Shown here: positions 1 to 7,766 of the stretch, one piece after another
How the letters are laid out: the number at the start of each line of letters is the position of its first letter
How positions within the stretch are numbered: the first letter of the stretch is position 1
Assembly (NCBI GenBank): GCA_021779655.1
Contig: JAJYAF010000003.1
Coordinates: 1-22,477 of the forward strand
DNA: 22,477 nucleotides
Source of the DNA: Pseudomonadota bacterium
GTDB taxonomy: Bacteria; Pseudomonadota; Alphaproteobacteria; Acetobacterales; Acetobacteraceae
Reading direction: 5' to 3'
Notes under the pieces: generated by a model
Told to the model about the DNA's origin: nothing
What the model saw: only the letters and a program-made list of their open reading frames with translations
Databases searched by the model: none
Program-made: the position numbers and the translations under genes

Positions 1-987
1 CAATATTACACGCGTGATGGAAATTTCTCCGTGAATGCGCAGGGTTATCTGGTGAACGATGCCGGCTATTATCTGGACGGCTGGAACGTAGATCCTACTA
101 CCGGAATTACCAACAACACCGTACTTTCGCCCGTTCAAATATCGCAAAGCACCTACCAACCGGTTTCCACAAGCAATATCACGCTCTCGGCCAATCTTCC
201 GGCTACGCCGTCCGGTACGGCGCCGATAACCTCACAAGTAAATGTCTATGATTCGCTCGGCACGGAACATGCGCTCAATTTCGCCTATACACAGAACGCC
301 TCTAACGACTGGACGGTAACAGTGAGTTCGCCGGATAACATCGCGGGCGGAAGCACAACCATTGGCACCGCCGAACTGAAATTCGGCAGCGCGAGCGGCA
401 ATGCGGTACCAGCCGGAACGATAGGCAGCATCACAAACCCTACCGGTGTACTTTCGGCGAGCGGCTATGCCAATGGCGGGCCGGCCACGCTTACGCTGTC
501 ACCGGATTTTGGACAAGGCACACAAAATATCACGCTTAATCTAGGTACTTATGGCGGCACTTCCGGTCTGACGCAATATGCAGGGACCGACTTCAACCTG
601 CTCGGCGTTACCCAAAACGGGATGCCGCAGGGCAGCTTCAGCAATGTGACAATAGACAAAAGCGGCGATGTCGTGGTGAACTATACCAACGGTCAATCGC
701 AAACCGTCGCGCAAGTTCCCCTTACCACGTTCAACGCGCCGGATGCACTACAGCGCCAAAATGGCCAAGCCTATACCGCAACTTCCGAATCAGGGCAGCC
801 GCTGACCAACGCGGTGGGTGCCAGTGGTGCCGGCTCTCTGACTGTCGGCTCGCTCGAAAGCTACAAAGTCGATATTGCCACCGAATTCACCAAGCTGATC
901 ACTGCGCAAGAAGCATATTCCGCGAATGCCAAGGTGGTAACGACAGCTGACCAGCTTGCCACAACAACCATCAACATGAAGCAATGA
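1..987 (+). CDS. flgE: Flagellar hook protein FlgE, 3' part (5' end outside window)
   Basis: Structural subunit of the flagellar hook, the flexible joint between basal body and filament, exported by the flagellar type III apparatus. The frame is open from the first base (QYYTRDGNFSVNAQGYL), the conserved motif that follows the N-terminal rod/hook domain, so 328 residues and the stop are present and the start lies upstream. The C-terminus has the D0 signature of hook and rod proteins (SLESYKVDIATEFTKLITAQ, then AYSANAKVVTTADQ), which forms the inner coiled coil. The middle is rich in Ser, Thr, Gly and Asn, as expected for the exposed hook domain. flgK follows after 14 bp, so both are probably co-transcribed. 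A GTG at 31 is an internal codon, not the start. Assignment is firm because of both the motif and the flgK-flgL context. Confidence 0.95.
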   Translation, partial: QYYTRDGNFSVNAQGYLVNDAGYYLDGWNVDPTTGITNNTVLSPVQISQSTYQPVSTSNITLSANLPATPSGTAPITSQVNVYDSLGTEHALNFAYTQNASNDWTVTVSSPDNIAGGSTTIGTAELKFGSASGNAVPAGTIGSITNPTGVLSASGYANGGPATLTLSPDFGQGTQNITLNLGTYGGTSGLTQYAGTDFNLLGVTQNGMPQGSFSNVTIDKSGDVVVNYTNGQSQTVAQVPLTTFNAPDALQRQNGQAYTATSESGQPLTNAVGASGAGSLTVGSLESYKVDIATEFTKLITAQEAYSANAKVVTTADQLATTTINMKQ

Positions 988-1001
988 CATGAGTAGTCGC
1001 C

Positions 1002-2519
1002 ATGGGCCTTGATGCTTCGCTTTCGATCGCGACCAGCGGGCTGACCGCGCTCAATCGCCAGTTTGCGGTCATCTCGCAAAATATCTCGAACGCGAACAGC
1101 ACAAATTACACAAATGAAAGCGCGGCGCTACAAGCGATCAGTGTCGGCGGTTTGCCCATGGGGGTACAAAGCGGCCCCGCCACGCTGACCGTAAATGAAC
1201 AGGTGCAGCAGGAGGTGTTTGCCCAGGGCGCGGCGGTTTCCTATGCCAGCACGACGACTAGCGCGCTCTCCGCGCTTGACAATGTCATGGGTACACCCGG
1301 CGGTGGCACCGATCTCCCGAGTTTGCTCGGTGATCTGCAAAATCAGTTCACCGCGTTGGAGGCGGATCCTTCCAGCCAGACCCAGGCGCAGGCGGTAGTC
1401 GGCGCAGCTCAGAATCTGGCCAGTCAGATCAACACGGTTTCTGGCGCCATCGGTACCGCACGCCAGAATGCACAAAACGATCTGGTCACCGCAATCGCCG
1501 GAGCCAACCAGAATCTTCAGGAAATTTCCAGTCTGAATCAGCAAATTATTACCTTGCAGCAACAGGGTTCGAGTACAGCGGATTTACAGAACCAGCGCGC
1601 CGCCGCGGAAACAGATCTTTCCAGCGCAATAGGCGCACGCTTCGTGCAGCAGTCTGATGGTGGCGTGCTTGCCTTCACGAGCAGCGGCGTGCAGCTGCCG
1701 CTAGATGGATCAGCGCCGCTTTCGATCGCCAATGCCACGGTTGGTCCGCAAGCTTACTACCCCGGTGGCGGCTTGCCTGGTGTCATGCTCAACGGCGCTG
1801 ACATCACGCCGGCGCTCACATCAGGGCAGATTGGTGCCGATCTAAACTTGCGGGATCAAGCGCTTCCCACGCTGCAAGCCGGACTCGATGAATTTTCGCA
1901 GAATATGGCCTCGCGTTTTTCCGCGCAAGGGCTCACGTTGTTTACTGATGGTAGCGGTAACGTACCGCAACCGGGGTCGCCACCGGCGCAGACAAGTTAC
2001 CTTGGATTTGCAAACGAGATTATGGTTAATCCGGCGGTGGTGGCGACCCCTACACTGGTGCGCGATGGCACGAATACGGTGCTTGGTTCTCCCACCGGCG
2101 CCTCTGCTTTCACTCCAAACCCCATCGGCGGCTACGCCGGCTTTACCACACTGATCAATCGCATTCTTACTTATACGTTTGGCGCGGACGCACAGGCCGG
2201 CGTGCCGCAACCGGCAAGTAACACCAGCGGGCTTGGTCCTGAGGGCACGCTTTCCTTGCCCTATACCAGCCAGGCCACGCTGGCGGGCACAGTTTCGGCG
2301 TTCGCCAGCGCGGAAGCAAATGAAGGCGCGCAGGCAACCGCCAACGCCACGAATGCCAATAACTTGCAAAGCGCTTTGCAAAGCACGCTTTCGCAATCGG
2401 CCGGCGTGAACGTGGATCAGCAGATGAGCACCATGGTCGCGCTGCAAAACGCCTATGCCGCGAACGCCAAGGTAATCACCACGGTACAGTCGCTGTTCCA
2501 AATACTGGAGAATATGTGA
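1002..2519 (+). CDS. flgK: Flagellar hook-associated protein 1 FlgK
   Basis: First hook-filament junction protein, which caps the hook and connects it to FlgL and the filament. It is 505 residues long, normal for alphaproteobacterial FlgK. The N-terminus (SIATSGLTALNRQFAVISQN, then ISNANSTNYT) is the rod/hook D0 motif, and the C-terminus (MVALQNAYAANAKVITTVQS, then LFQILENM) is the matching D0 partner helix. Residues about 130-210 are Gln/Ala-rich and likely helical. The ATG at 1002 is the only start that leaves the N-terminal motif intact; its ribosome-binding site is weak, so translation may be coupled to flgE. The stop overlaps the start region of flgL, indicating one transcript. Confidence 0.95.
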   Translation: MGLDASLSIATSGLTALNRQFAVISQNISNANSTNYTNESAALQAISVGGLPMGVQSGPATLTVNEQVQQEVFAQGAAVSYASTTTSALSALDNVMGTPGGGTDLPSLLGDLQNQFTALEADPSSQTQAQAVVGAAQNLASQINTVSGAIGTARQNAQNDLVTAIAGANQNLQEISSLNQQIITLQQQGSSTADLQNQRAAAETDLSSAIGARFVQQSDGGVLAFTSSGVQLPLDGSAPLSIANATVGPQAYYPGGGLPGVMLNGADITPALTSGQIGADLNLRDQALPTLQAGLDEFSQNMASRFSAQGLTLFTDGSGNVPQPGSPPAQTSYLGFANEIMVNPAVVATPTLVRDGTNTVLGSPTGASAFTPNPIGGYAGFTTLINRILTYTFGADAQAGVPQPASNTSGLGPEGTLSLPYTSQATLAGTVSAFASAEANEGAQATANATNANNLQSALQSTLSQSAGVNVDQQMSTMVALQNAYAANAKVITTVQSLFQILENM

Positions 2520-3628
2520 TGAGCGGCCTTTTGGGCACGGTTTCGAATGCCAGCATGACCTTAAGCATCAGCGGCCAAAGTTATGGGCAGATGAGTCCAA
2601 TTGTGGAAAATGCGATGGCGACCGCACAAAGACTTGATTTGCTTACCGAGCAATCGTCTTCGGGTTTGATCTCTCAGACCTATTCCGGCTTAGGCGCCGC
2701 GGCGGCCACGACCGTGCTGACCGTATCACCACAAATTTCCTCCGCCAATGCGCAGATTTCCGAAATCAATGCGGTAACGGGCCCGATGAGCGTGCAGCAG
2801 AACGCCCTGACGTCGATCAGTTCGCTCGTATCCGGCGTGACATCGCAGTTTGCCAGCCTCAACACGCTTGATTCCAACGCCGTCGGCGTTGTGATCGCGG
2901 ATGCGCAATCGGCATTGCAACAGGTATCCGGGTTGCTGAACACGCAAGATGGCAATAACTATGTCTTCGGTGCACAGGATTCTGGCGAAGCGCCCGTTCC
3001 CGACGCAAGCAGCATTTCTAGCTCCGGCTTTTATACACAAATTCAGTCTGCTGTCGCGAGCCTTTCCGCGAGTGGCGCCGCCGCAACAATGTCCGCCATA
3101 CTCGGCATCGGAAGTTCAAATGCTGCCGGAACATCGCCGTTTTCCTCCGGCCTTAATGCGTCTCCAGGGCTTCCATCCGTCAGTTTGTCGGGGGGTGAAC
3201 AGGTGACAACCGGGATTGCCGCCAACAGCAACGCTTTCGTTTCATCTACCGGCATCGGAACGACATCTACTGGCTCCTATATGCGCGACATTTTGGCCGG
3301 GCTCGCCAGCGTCGCATCACTGTCACCCTCGCAAATCGGCAGCGCTGATTTCAGCAGCTTCATGAGCGGAATTTCCACGATGCTGCGAAACGCGAACGGG
3401 GCGTTGAACGCGGATGCCGGTGCGTTGGGTAATGTTCAAACCGCGTTAAACAGCAAAACGACCGGCCTGCAGAACACCGTCACGGCGTTGACCAATCAGG
3501 TTGCAAACGCCGATTCAGTGGATCCTGCCTCTGTCCTTTCGCAGATTTCCAGTGTCCAGACCGCGCTGCAAAGCTCCTATCAGATCATCGCCAGCATGAA
3601 AACTTTGAATCTGGCCTATTATCTTTAA
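2519..3628 (+). CDS. flgL: Flagellar hook-associated protein 3 FlgL (flagellin-like)
   Basis: Second hook-filament junction protein, the adaptor between FlgK and flagellin. It is about 369 residues long, with helical flagellin-like ends: residues about 20-75 (QMSPIVENAMATAQRLDLLT) and a C-terminus ending QSSYQIIASMKTLNLAYYL. The segment LLNTQDGNNYVFGAQDSGEA is the characteristic FlgL/flagellin turn region with a Y-F-G motif. Either GTG 2516 or ATG 2519 could start it. GGAG at 2506-2509 sits 9 nt before the ATG, so ATG is preferred. The start overlaps the flgK stop, which indicates translational coupling. Identity rests on position after flgK and the D0/D1-like ends; sequence identity to any named homologue was not computed. 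Confidence 0.88.
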   Translation: MSGLLGTVSNASMTLSISGQSYGQMSPIVENAMATAQRLDLLTEQSSSGLISQTYSGLGAAAATTVLTVSPQISSANAQISEINAVTGPMSVQQNALTSISSLVSGVTSQFASLNTLDSNAVGVVIADAQSALQQVSGLLNTQDGNNYVFGAQDSGEAPVPDASSISSSGFYTQIQSAVASLSASGAAATMSAILGIGSSNAAGTSPFSSGLNASPGLPSVSLSGGEQVTTGIAANSNAFVSSTGIGTTSTGSYMRDILAGLASVASLSPSQIGSADFSSFMSGISTMLRNANGALNADAGALGNVQTALNSKTTGLQNTVTALTNQVANADSVDPASVLSQISSVQTALQSSYQIIASMKTLNLAYYL

Positions 3629-3657
3629 GCGCCACGCAAATGAAAATGCGCGGCGTT
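3628..3657 (+). terminator. Imperfect hairpin after flgL
   Basis: Arms CGCCACGCA (3630-3638) and TGCGCGGCG (3647-3655) pair with one mismatch around an 8-nt loop, directly after the flgL stop, and could extend by one or two pairs. No T-run follows, so it is not a typical intrinsic terminator. It may stabilise the 3' end of the flgEKL message or slow polymerase before fliC. Confidence 0.35.
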
Positions 3658-3692
3658 CACCATGAATTAAGAATTAAACCCTAAGCTCGATA

Positions 3693-3707
3693 CAGCACGC
3701 AAAATGC
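3693..3707 (+). promoter_or_regulatory. Weak sigma-54-like -24/-12 element upstream of fliC
   Basis: CAGCACG-N4-ATGC partly matches the sigma-54 consensus TGGCACG-N4-TTGC. The -12 GC and most of the -24 box match, but one G of the normally invariant GG is replaced by A. The implied start near 3719 would leave a leader of roughly 28 nt before the flagellin ATG. Alphaproteobacterial flagellin genes are often sigma-54 dependent (Caulobacter is the known case). Because of the missing G this is only a candidate. Confidence 0.25.
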
Positions 3708-3718
3708 GGCAATTTTGA

Positions 3719-3734
3719 AAAGAATATCTTCTTT
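3719..3734 (+). promoter_or_regulatory. Stem-loop in fliC leader, abutting the ribosome-binding site
   Basis: AAAGAA (3719-3724), loop TATC, TTCTTT (3729-3734) form a perfect 6-bp, AU-rich stem. The Shine-Dalgarno AGGA (3735-3738) starts at the next base, and the flagellin ATG is 8 nt further on. A fold here could tune ribosome access. In Caulobacter, FlbT is known to act on the 5' untranslated region of flagellin mRNA, and flbT lies just downstream here, so this is the natural place for such control. The stem is weak, and whether it forms is inference. Confidence 0.4.
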
Positions 3735-3746
3735 AGGATAGTTTCT

Positions 3747-4604
3747 ATGGCTCTTAATTCGATTATTACCAATAGTGGAGCGCAGGTTGCGCTCGCCTCT
3801 CTCAACAACATCAGCTCCGAACTTAGTGCGACGCAAAAGGCGGTGTCCACCGGATATGTGGTTGCGGACGCAACGGATAACGGCGCGGCGTTCGCGGTGG
3901 CGCAGAATGTCCGCAGCAGCGTCAGCGCGCTGACCGCGGCCAATCAGCAGCTTGGCAACGCGACTGGTCTGGTGGCGGTGACTTCCACGGGGCTCACCAG
4001 TATTTCCAATACACTTACCAATGCCAGAAATGTCCTTGTCGCGCTTTCGGGTTCAACCGTCACTTCGGATCAACGCACGCAGGATATCGCGCAATATCAA
4101 TCCTACATGCAAGATGTCGCCAAAGCATTGCAGGGGGCCAATTACAATGGCGCTTCTTTGATCGGCGATACTGCTGCGGCGGAGAAGAACGGTACCTATG
4201 GCTCGGTCACTGTCGCGCAGGATGAGCAAGGAGACACGGTCACGCTCACTGCGTTCAGCGGGTCTGCCGTGTTGCACGCGCTTTCCTTTACCTCGACGCA
4301 GCTTGGCAGCGCGACCTCGGTAGCGGGTTTCCTCACTACGGGCGGTATATTTACCGCGCAGTTCAATTCTGTAAGCAGTGCGTTGAACACATATGGCAAC
4401 TTGTCGAATCTGATCAACAACCAGATTTCGTTCAACACTTCCAAGATAAGCTCGTTACAGAGCGGTGTGGGTGCCCTGGTTGATGCGAATATGGCACAGG
4501 AATCCGCTACGCTGCAAGCCCTGCAGGTACAGCAACAGCTGGCGACATCGGCACTTTCATTGGCGGAGCAGACGCCGTCGCTGTTAACGAAACTGGTTCC
4601 GTAG
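3747..4604 (+). CDS. fliC: Flagellin (filament subunit)
   Basis: Filament protein, 285 residues, at the short end for flagellins and similar to other alphaproteobacterial ones lacking large outer domains. The N-terminal domain (MALNSIITNSGAQVALASLN, then NISSELSATQKAVSTGYVV) and C-terminal domain (VGALVDANMAQESATLQALQ, then QQQLATSALSLAEQTPSLL) are the conserved D0/D1 helices that polymerise and are recognised by the export gate. The central part is only about 100 residues and Ser/Thr-rich, offering sites for O-linked modification; two modification-type TPR proteins lie downstream. Start is ATG 3747, with AGGA 8 nt upstream. It has its own leader (possible stem-loop) and a strong terminator, so it is probably a single-gene transcript. 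No second flagellin gene is in the window. Confidence 0.95.
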   Translation: MALNSIITNSGAQVALASLNNISSELSATQKAVSTGYVVADATDNGAAFAVAQNVRSSVSALTAANQQLGNATGLVAVTSTGLTSISNTLTNARNVLVALSGSTVTSDQRTQDIAQYQSYMQDVAKALQGANYNGASLIGDTAAAEKNGTYGSVTVAQDEQGDTVTLTAFSGSAVLHALSFTSTQLGSATSVAGFLTTGGIFTAQFNSVSSALNTYGNLSNLINNQISFNTSKISSLQSGVGALVDANMAQESATLQALQVQQQLATSALSLAEQTPSLLTKLVP

Positions 4605-4611
4605 AAGCGAC

Positions 4612-4653
4612 GAACGCGCGGCAGACGTGGTTCTGTCGCGCGTTCTGTTTTTT
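4612..4653 (+). terminator. Intrinsic terminator after fliC
   Basis: GAACGCGCGGCAG (4612-4624) pairs over 13 positions (one G-U) with CTGTCGCGCGTTC (4633-4645) around an 8-nt loop, followed by TGTTTTTT. This is a textbook rho-independent terminator, placed 8 bp after the flagellin stop. It separates the highly expressed flagellin message from flbT. Confidence 0.92.
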
Positions 4654-4712
4654 CCATTTTTTCGTCATTGGATCCCTAGAAATGTTCAGCGGCGAATTCA
4701 AGGCTTTGGAAT

Positions 4713-5180
4713 ATGTCGACCTTAGTCCTTGAACTCAAACAGGGCGAGATGATGATCATCAATGGCGCTCCAATTCGATTTAAAACACGTTCCCGTATCG
4801 AACTCGCAGGTCAGGCCAGGTTTTTATTTGGCAAACAAATTCTCACGCCAGATGAAGCGAATACGCCGGCACGACGTATTTATTTCGCGTTGCAGGCAAT
4901 TTACGTCGGCACAGATGATGAGCGTGCAGCGGCGTTAATTTCGGCGCATACACTGATCGAGCAATTCAAGAATGCAACAACATCAGAATTGGCGCGGGAA
5001 ATTTTAGACCGCGCGTTCAACCTTGCGCGCGAAGGGTCTTGTTTTGAAGCGTTGAAGCTCGCCCGCCGCATTATAAGACATGAAGCTGCGGTGTTTGAAA
5101 ATAGCAGGCGCATGGAATTGCCGGCTAGCGCCGGAAACTCGCTCGATAGAGACACTAATGGCGGGAATGTTGCATTATGA
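4713..5180 (+). CDS. flbT: Flagellin post-transcriptional regulator FlbT
   Basis: Small regulatory protein of 155 residues. In Caulobacter, FlbT associates with flagellin mRNA and promotes its decay when hook assembly is incomplete, coupling filament synthesis to assembly. The family pattern is clear: LVLELKQGEMMIINGAPIRF near the start, then ARFLFGKQILTPDEANTPAR and RIYFALQAIYVG (residues about 37-70), followed by a helical C-terminal half. Start ATG 4713 has AAGG about 9 nt upstream. The stop overlaps the flaF start by 4 nt (ATGA), so the pair is translationally coupled. The fliC terminator lies upstream, so this transcript probably has its own promoter in 4654-4712, though none is convincing. 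Confidence 0.93.
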   Translation: MSTLVLELKQGEMMIINGAPIRFKTRSRIELAGQARFLFGKQILTPDEANTPARRIYFALQAIYVGTDDERAAALISAHTLIEQFKNATTSELAREILDRAFNLAREGSCFEALKLARRIIRHEAAVFENSRRMELPASAGNSLDRDTNGGNVAL

Positions 5181-5536
5181 ACAGCTACAGTCGTATTGCT
5201 CAAGCCTATAAAAATGCGGGGAATCTCCGCACGCAGCGTGAGCAGGATGCGGATGTTTTTGATTTCTTTGCGTCGATCCTTCAGGAAGCAGAACAAAAAG
5301 GGGGTATTGACTTAACCAAGGCACTCGCGGACAACAACAAACTATGGCACACGGTTGTCGCCGTTGCGATGGATGATAACAATCCGCAACCTGTCCATAT
5401 CCGTAAATCCATGGTAGTGTTGGCGAATAACATCATCAGCGAAATAGCGAAGCCTGATCCTAACATTCAGCTACTCATTGAAACCAATGGTAAAATAGCC
5501 GCGGGGCTGCGCGGCATCGCTCCCGACGGGGGGTGA
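5177..5536 (+). CDS. flaF: Flagellar biosynthesis regulator FlaF
   Basis: FlaF is the partner of FlbT: in Caulobacter it is needed for flagellin synthesis and secretion and acts opposite to FlbT. The protein has 119 residues, the usual length, and begins MNSYSRIAQAYKN, the family's Tyr-rich N-terminal helix. It continues with KALADNNKLWHTVVAVAMDD and IRKSMVVLANNIISEIAKPD, both typical of FlaF. It is all-alpha by appearance, cytoplasmic, with no signal peptide. It overlaps flbT by ATGA and is followed after 1 bp by the DUF1217 gene, so three genes share one message. Confidence 0.93.
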   Translation: MNSYSRIAQAYKNAGNLRTQREQDADVFDFFASILQEAEQKGGIDLTKALADNNKLWHTVVAVAMDDNNPQPVHIRKSMVVLANNIISEIAKPDPNIQLLIETNGKIAAGLRGIAPDGG

Positions 5537-5537
5537 G

Positions 5538-6395
5538 ATGGCTAGCGCGGTCGCGGCGAGCGGCATCAACTACGCTACTCTGTTTCCGGTCTCCTCCGGT
5601 TCCGGTTTCGCGGGATCACAGATTTTGAGCGCGCTATACGGTTCCGGGAATTCCGGCGCGGGCGGAGCGATCAGCGTCAATCCCATTACTGCTCTGCAAA
5701 TTGCACAAAAAAATAAAACCGCGGACATCGCGAGCGAGGAAAAGCAGCCTCAGGCGCAGCAGGCGATCACGGCATTCACAAAGGCCGTGAACTCAGCCAA
5801 ATCCGTTCAGTCCCTGCTAGATAATCAGGATTTTCTGCAGGTATTTCTTACTGCGAACGGTCTTGGATCGGAGATAAATTATACGGCGCTTGCGAAGCAG
5901 GCGCTAATGTCCGATCCATCCAACAACAAGAGCCTGGCTAGCCAGTTGTCCTCTACGAATTCCGCCTGGCTCAGCACAGTGAAAACCTATAATTTTTTTC
6001 AGAATGGCCTTTCGGCGATTCAGAATCCCTCCGTGCTTTCGACCATTGCCAATGGTTACGCGGAGGTTCAGTGGCGTCAATCTCTTGATCAGCAAACTCC
6101 TGGGCTGTCGAATGCGCTTTATTTTCTTCAGAATGCGTCCGGTTTAACCTCTTCCGATCTGATTTTAGGAAATTCCGTTGCGCGCAGTGTCGTGACGACG
6201 GCTTTCGGGATTCCCGCGCAGATTGCCTATCAGCCGCTGCAAGCACAGGAGAAGGTGATTAGCGATCATATCGATTTTTCAAAGATGTCCGATTCCAGGT
6301 ATGTGCAGACGATTACCGATCAGTATCTTGTGCAGATGCAGGCAAGCGGTACGTCCGGTGCGTCGTCGTCTTATCTTACGGGCTTATTCGCGTGA
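5538..6395 (+). CDS. DUF1217-type flagellar-locus protein
   Basis: Protein of 285 residues that I assign to the DUF1217 group, found beside flagellar genes in alphaproteobacteria; its biochemical role is not established. Visible features are a Gly/Ser/Ala-rich N-terminus (residues 1-55), an acidic-basic linker, then a helical body with repeated NYTALAKQALMSDP- and SDHIDFSKMSDSRYVQTITD-like stretches. No membrane helix or Sec signal peptide is evident, which fits a type III-exported or cytoplasmic flagellar factor. Start ATG 5538 lies 1 bp after the flaF stop, with a G-rich ribosome-binding stretch overlapping the flaF end, so it is co-transcribed with flbT-flaF. Confidence 0.75.
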   Translation: MASAVAASGINYATLFPVSSGSGFAGSQILSALYGSGNSGAGGAISVNPITALQIAQKNKTADIASEEKQPQAQQAITAFTKAVNSAKSVQSLLDNQDFLQVFLTANGLGSEINYTALAKQALMSDPSNNKSLASQLSSTNSAWLSTVKTYNFFQNGLSAIQNPSVLSTIANGYAEVQWRQSLDQQTPGLSNALYFLQNASGLTSSDLILGNSVARSVVTTAFGIPAQIAYQPLQAQEKVISDHIDFSKMSDSRYVQTITDQYLVQMQASGTSGASSSYLTGLFA

Positions 6396-6413
6396 GTTGT
6401 CTGGAGGGTTATG

Positions 6414-7766
6414 ATGCCTGACGGCGCGCCAATGATGGATCCCGACATTGTCGCCGGGCGCATTGTCCGTTTGTTGGAGGATCAAAGGCCGGGCGCAGTT
6501 AAGCCGTTACTTGCCGCATTGGAAAAACTCGCCCCCGATTATAAGACACTGCCCATGCTTCGGGCGGCTTGCTGGTGCCAGCTTGGCGACGTTCCGCAAG
6601 CCCTTGGCATACTGGAAGACGCACTCACCCGCGATCCGAAAAATGCAGCGGCACATCTCCATCGGGCTGAAATTCTGTTCGGTCAGGCGGATTACGCCGG
6701 CGCTGCAAGCGCTGCCGCCGATGCGGTTCTTGTGGCGCCGCAACTCGCGCGTGCAAAGGCGATTTTGGGGCTGGCGCTTTTTCGGCTTGGTCTTTACGAT
6801 CAATCCCGTCTCTGCCTGGAAGAAAGTTTCGCTGCCGATCCTGGAAATGTTGACGCTGGCCTTGCGCTTGCGGTGCTGTCTCCGGATGCGGCGGTTCCAA
6901 TTCTTACTCGCGTCATTGCTCTAAGACCGCATCTCGTCATTCCGCGCAACATGCTCATGCGCCGGCTCTTTTCCGATCGTGACATCGAAGGTGCATTGCG
7001 GATCGGTGAGCAGGCGCGGCAAGACGGTGTTGCCGACATTGAAACCTTCGGTCTGCTGGCGTTCGCTCAGTTGGAAGCGGCGTTGTGGGACGAAGCCGCG
7101 ATGTCCATTGCCCGCGTGCGAAGCCTGAAGCCGGATCATGCCTGGGGTGCCAGGCTTGCCGCCGGGCTTGCGGGGCGGGAAACAGGAGTCATTACCCTAC
7201 CGCTTCAGAGAAACGCCGCGGCTTTCGAGGAGAGCCTGTTTTCCGGTGGCACAATTCTTCCGGGAACGTTCCGCAGCCTCTTGCAGGGGGCACGCGCGGC
7301 AGGGCCGGTGCTTGATCTTTTCTGCGGCACCGGACTGAATGCGATTGCCGCGCAGGATATCTGCCCCGGACCCTGGGTTGGATGGGAGCCTGATCATGTA
7401 CTACTTCAGCTCAGCCGTGAACGCGGGCTTTATCAGCGGCTGGAATCGGGCTGGCCGCTGGATTATCTTGGGCGCGAACGATATTCGATCATTCTGCTGA
7501 ATGAAGCCTTTGCCTATACGACCTTTATCGCGCCCTATTTCGTTCGCCTGCGCGCCGCTCTTGCGGCTGGAGGCATCGCGCTCGCTGCCGTTCCAACGGG
7601 GGCAGACAAGCTTTCCGGGCACGGGTTGTTCACGCATTCCGAATCCAATTTCGCTGCCCAGGCAGCGGAGGCCGGGTTAGCACTGAATATCGCGCGCACG
7701 GGTATTCTCCGGCGTGTCGAGGGGATTCCCATGCACGGGTTCATTGCCAGCCTGCAATTGCTCTGA
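6414..7766 (+). CDS. TPR protein with C-terminal methyltransferase-like domain
   Basis: Two-part protein of about 450 residues. Residues 1 to about 255 are tetratricopeptide-like helical repeats (for example AAAHLHRAEILFGQADYAGA and AKAILGLALFRLGLYDQSRL). Residues about 290-450 look like a class I SAM-dependent methyltransferase: motif I VLDLFCGTGLNAIAAQD, then an acidic residue at the end of strand 2 (GWEPDHVL), then YSIILLNEAF in the motif IV position. Substrate is unknown. Between flagellar genes and a TPR glycosyltransferase, modification of flagellin or its glycan is the natural guess. GGAGG at 6403-6407 favours ATG 6414 over ATG 6411. The stop overlaps the next start by one base (TGATG). 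Confidence 0.72.
   Translation: MPDGAPMMDPDIVAGRIVRLLEDQRPGAVKPLLAALEKLAPDYKTLPMLRAACWCQLGDVPQALGILEDALTRDPKNAAAHLHRAEILFGQADYAGAASAAADAVLVAPQLARAKAILGLALFRLGLYDQSRLCLEESFAADPGNVDAGLALAVLSPDAAVPILTRVIALRPHLVIPRNMLMRRLFSDRDIEGALRIGEQARQDGVADIETFGLLAFAQLEAALWDEAAMSIARVRSLKPDHAWGARLAAGLAGRETGVITLPLQRNAAAFEESLFSGGTILPGTFRSLLQGARAAGPVLDLFCGTGLNAIAAQDICPGPWVGWEPDHVLLQLSRERGLYQRLESGWPLDYLGRERYSIILLNEAFAYTTFIAPYFVRLRAALAAGGIALAAVPTGADKLSGHGLFTHSESNFAAQAAEAGLALNIARTGILRRVEGIPMHGFIASLQLL

Noticed and set aside
3675..3692. Sigma-28-like TAAA...CGATA upstream of fliC
   Set aside because: The two boxes are too close together for the sigma-28 promoter spacing.
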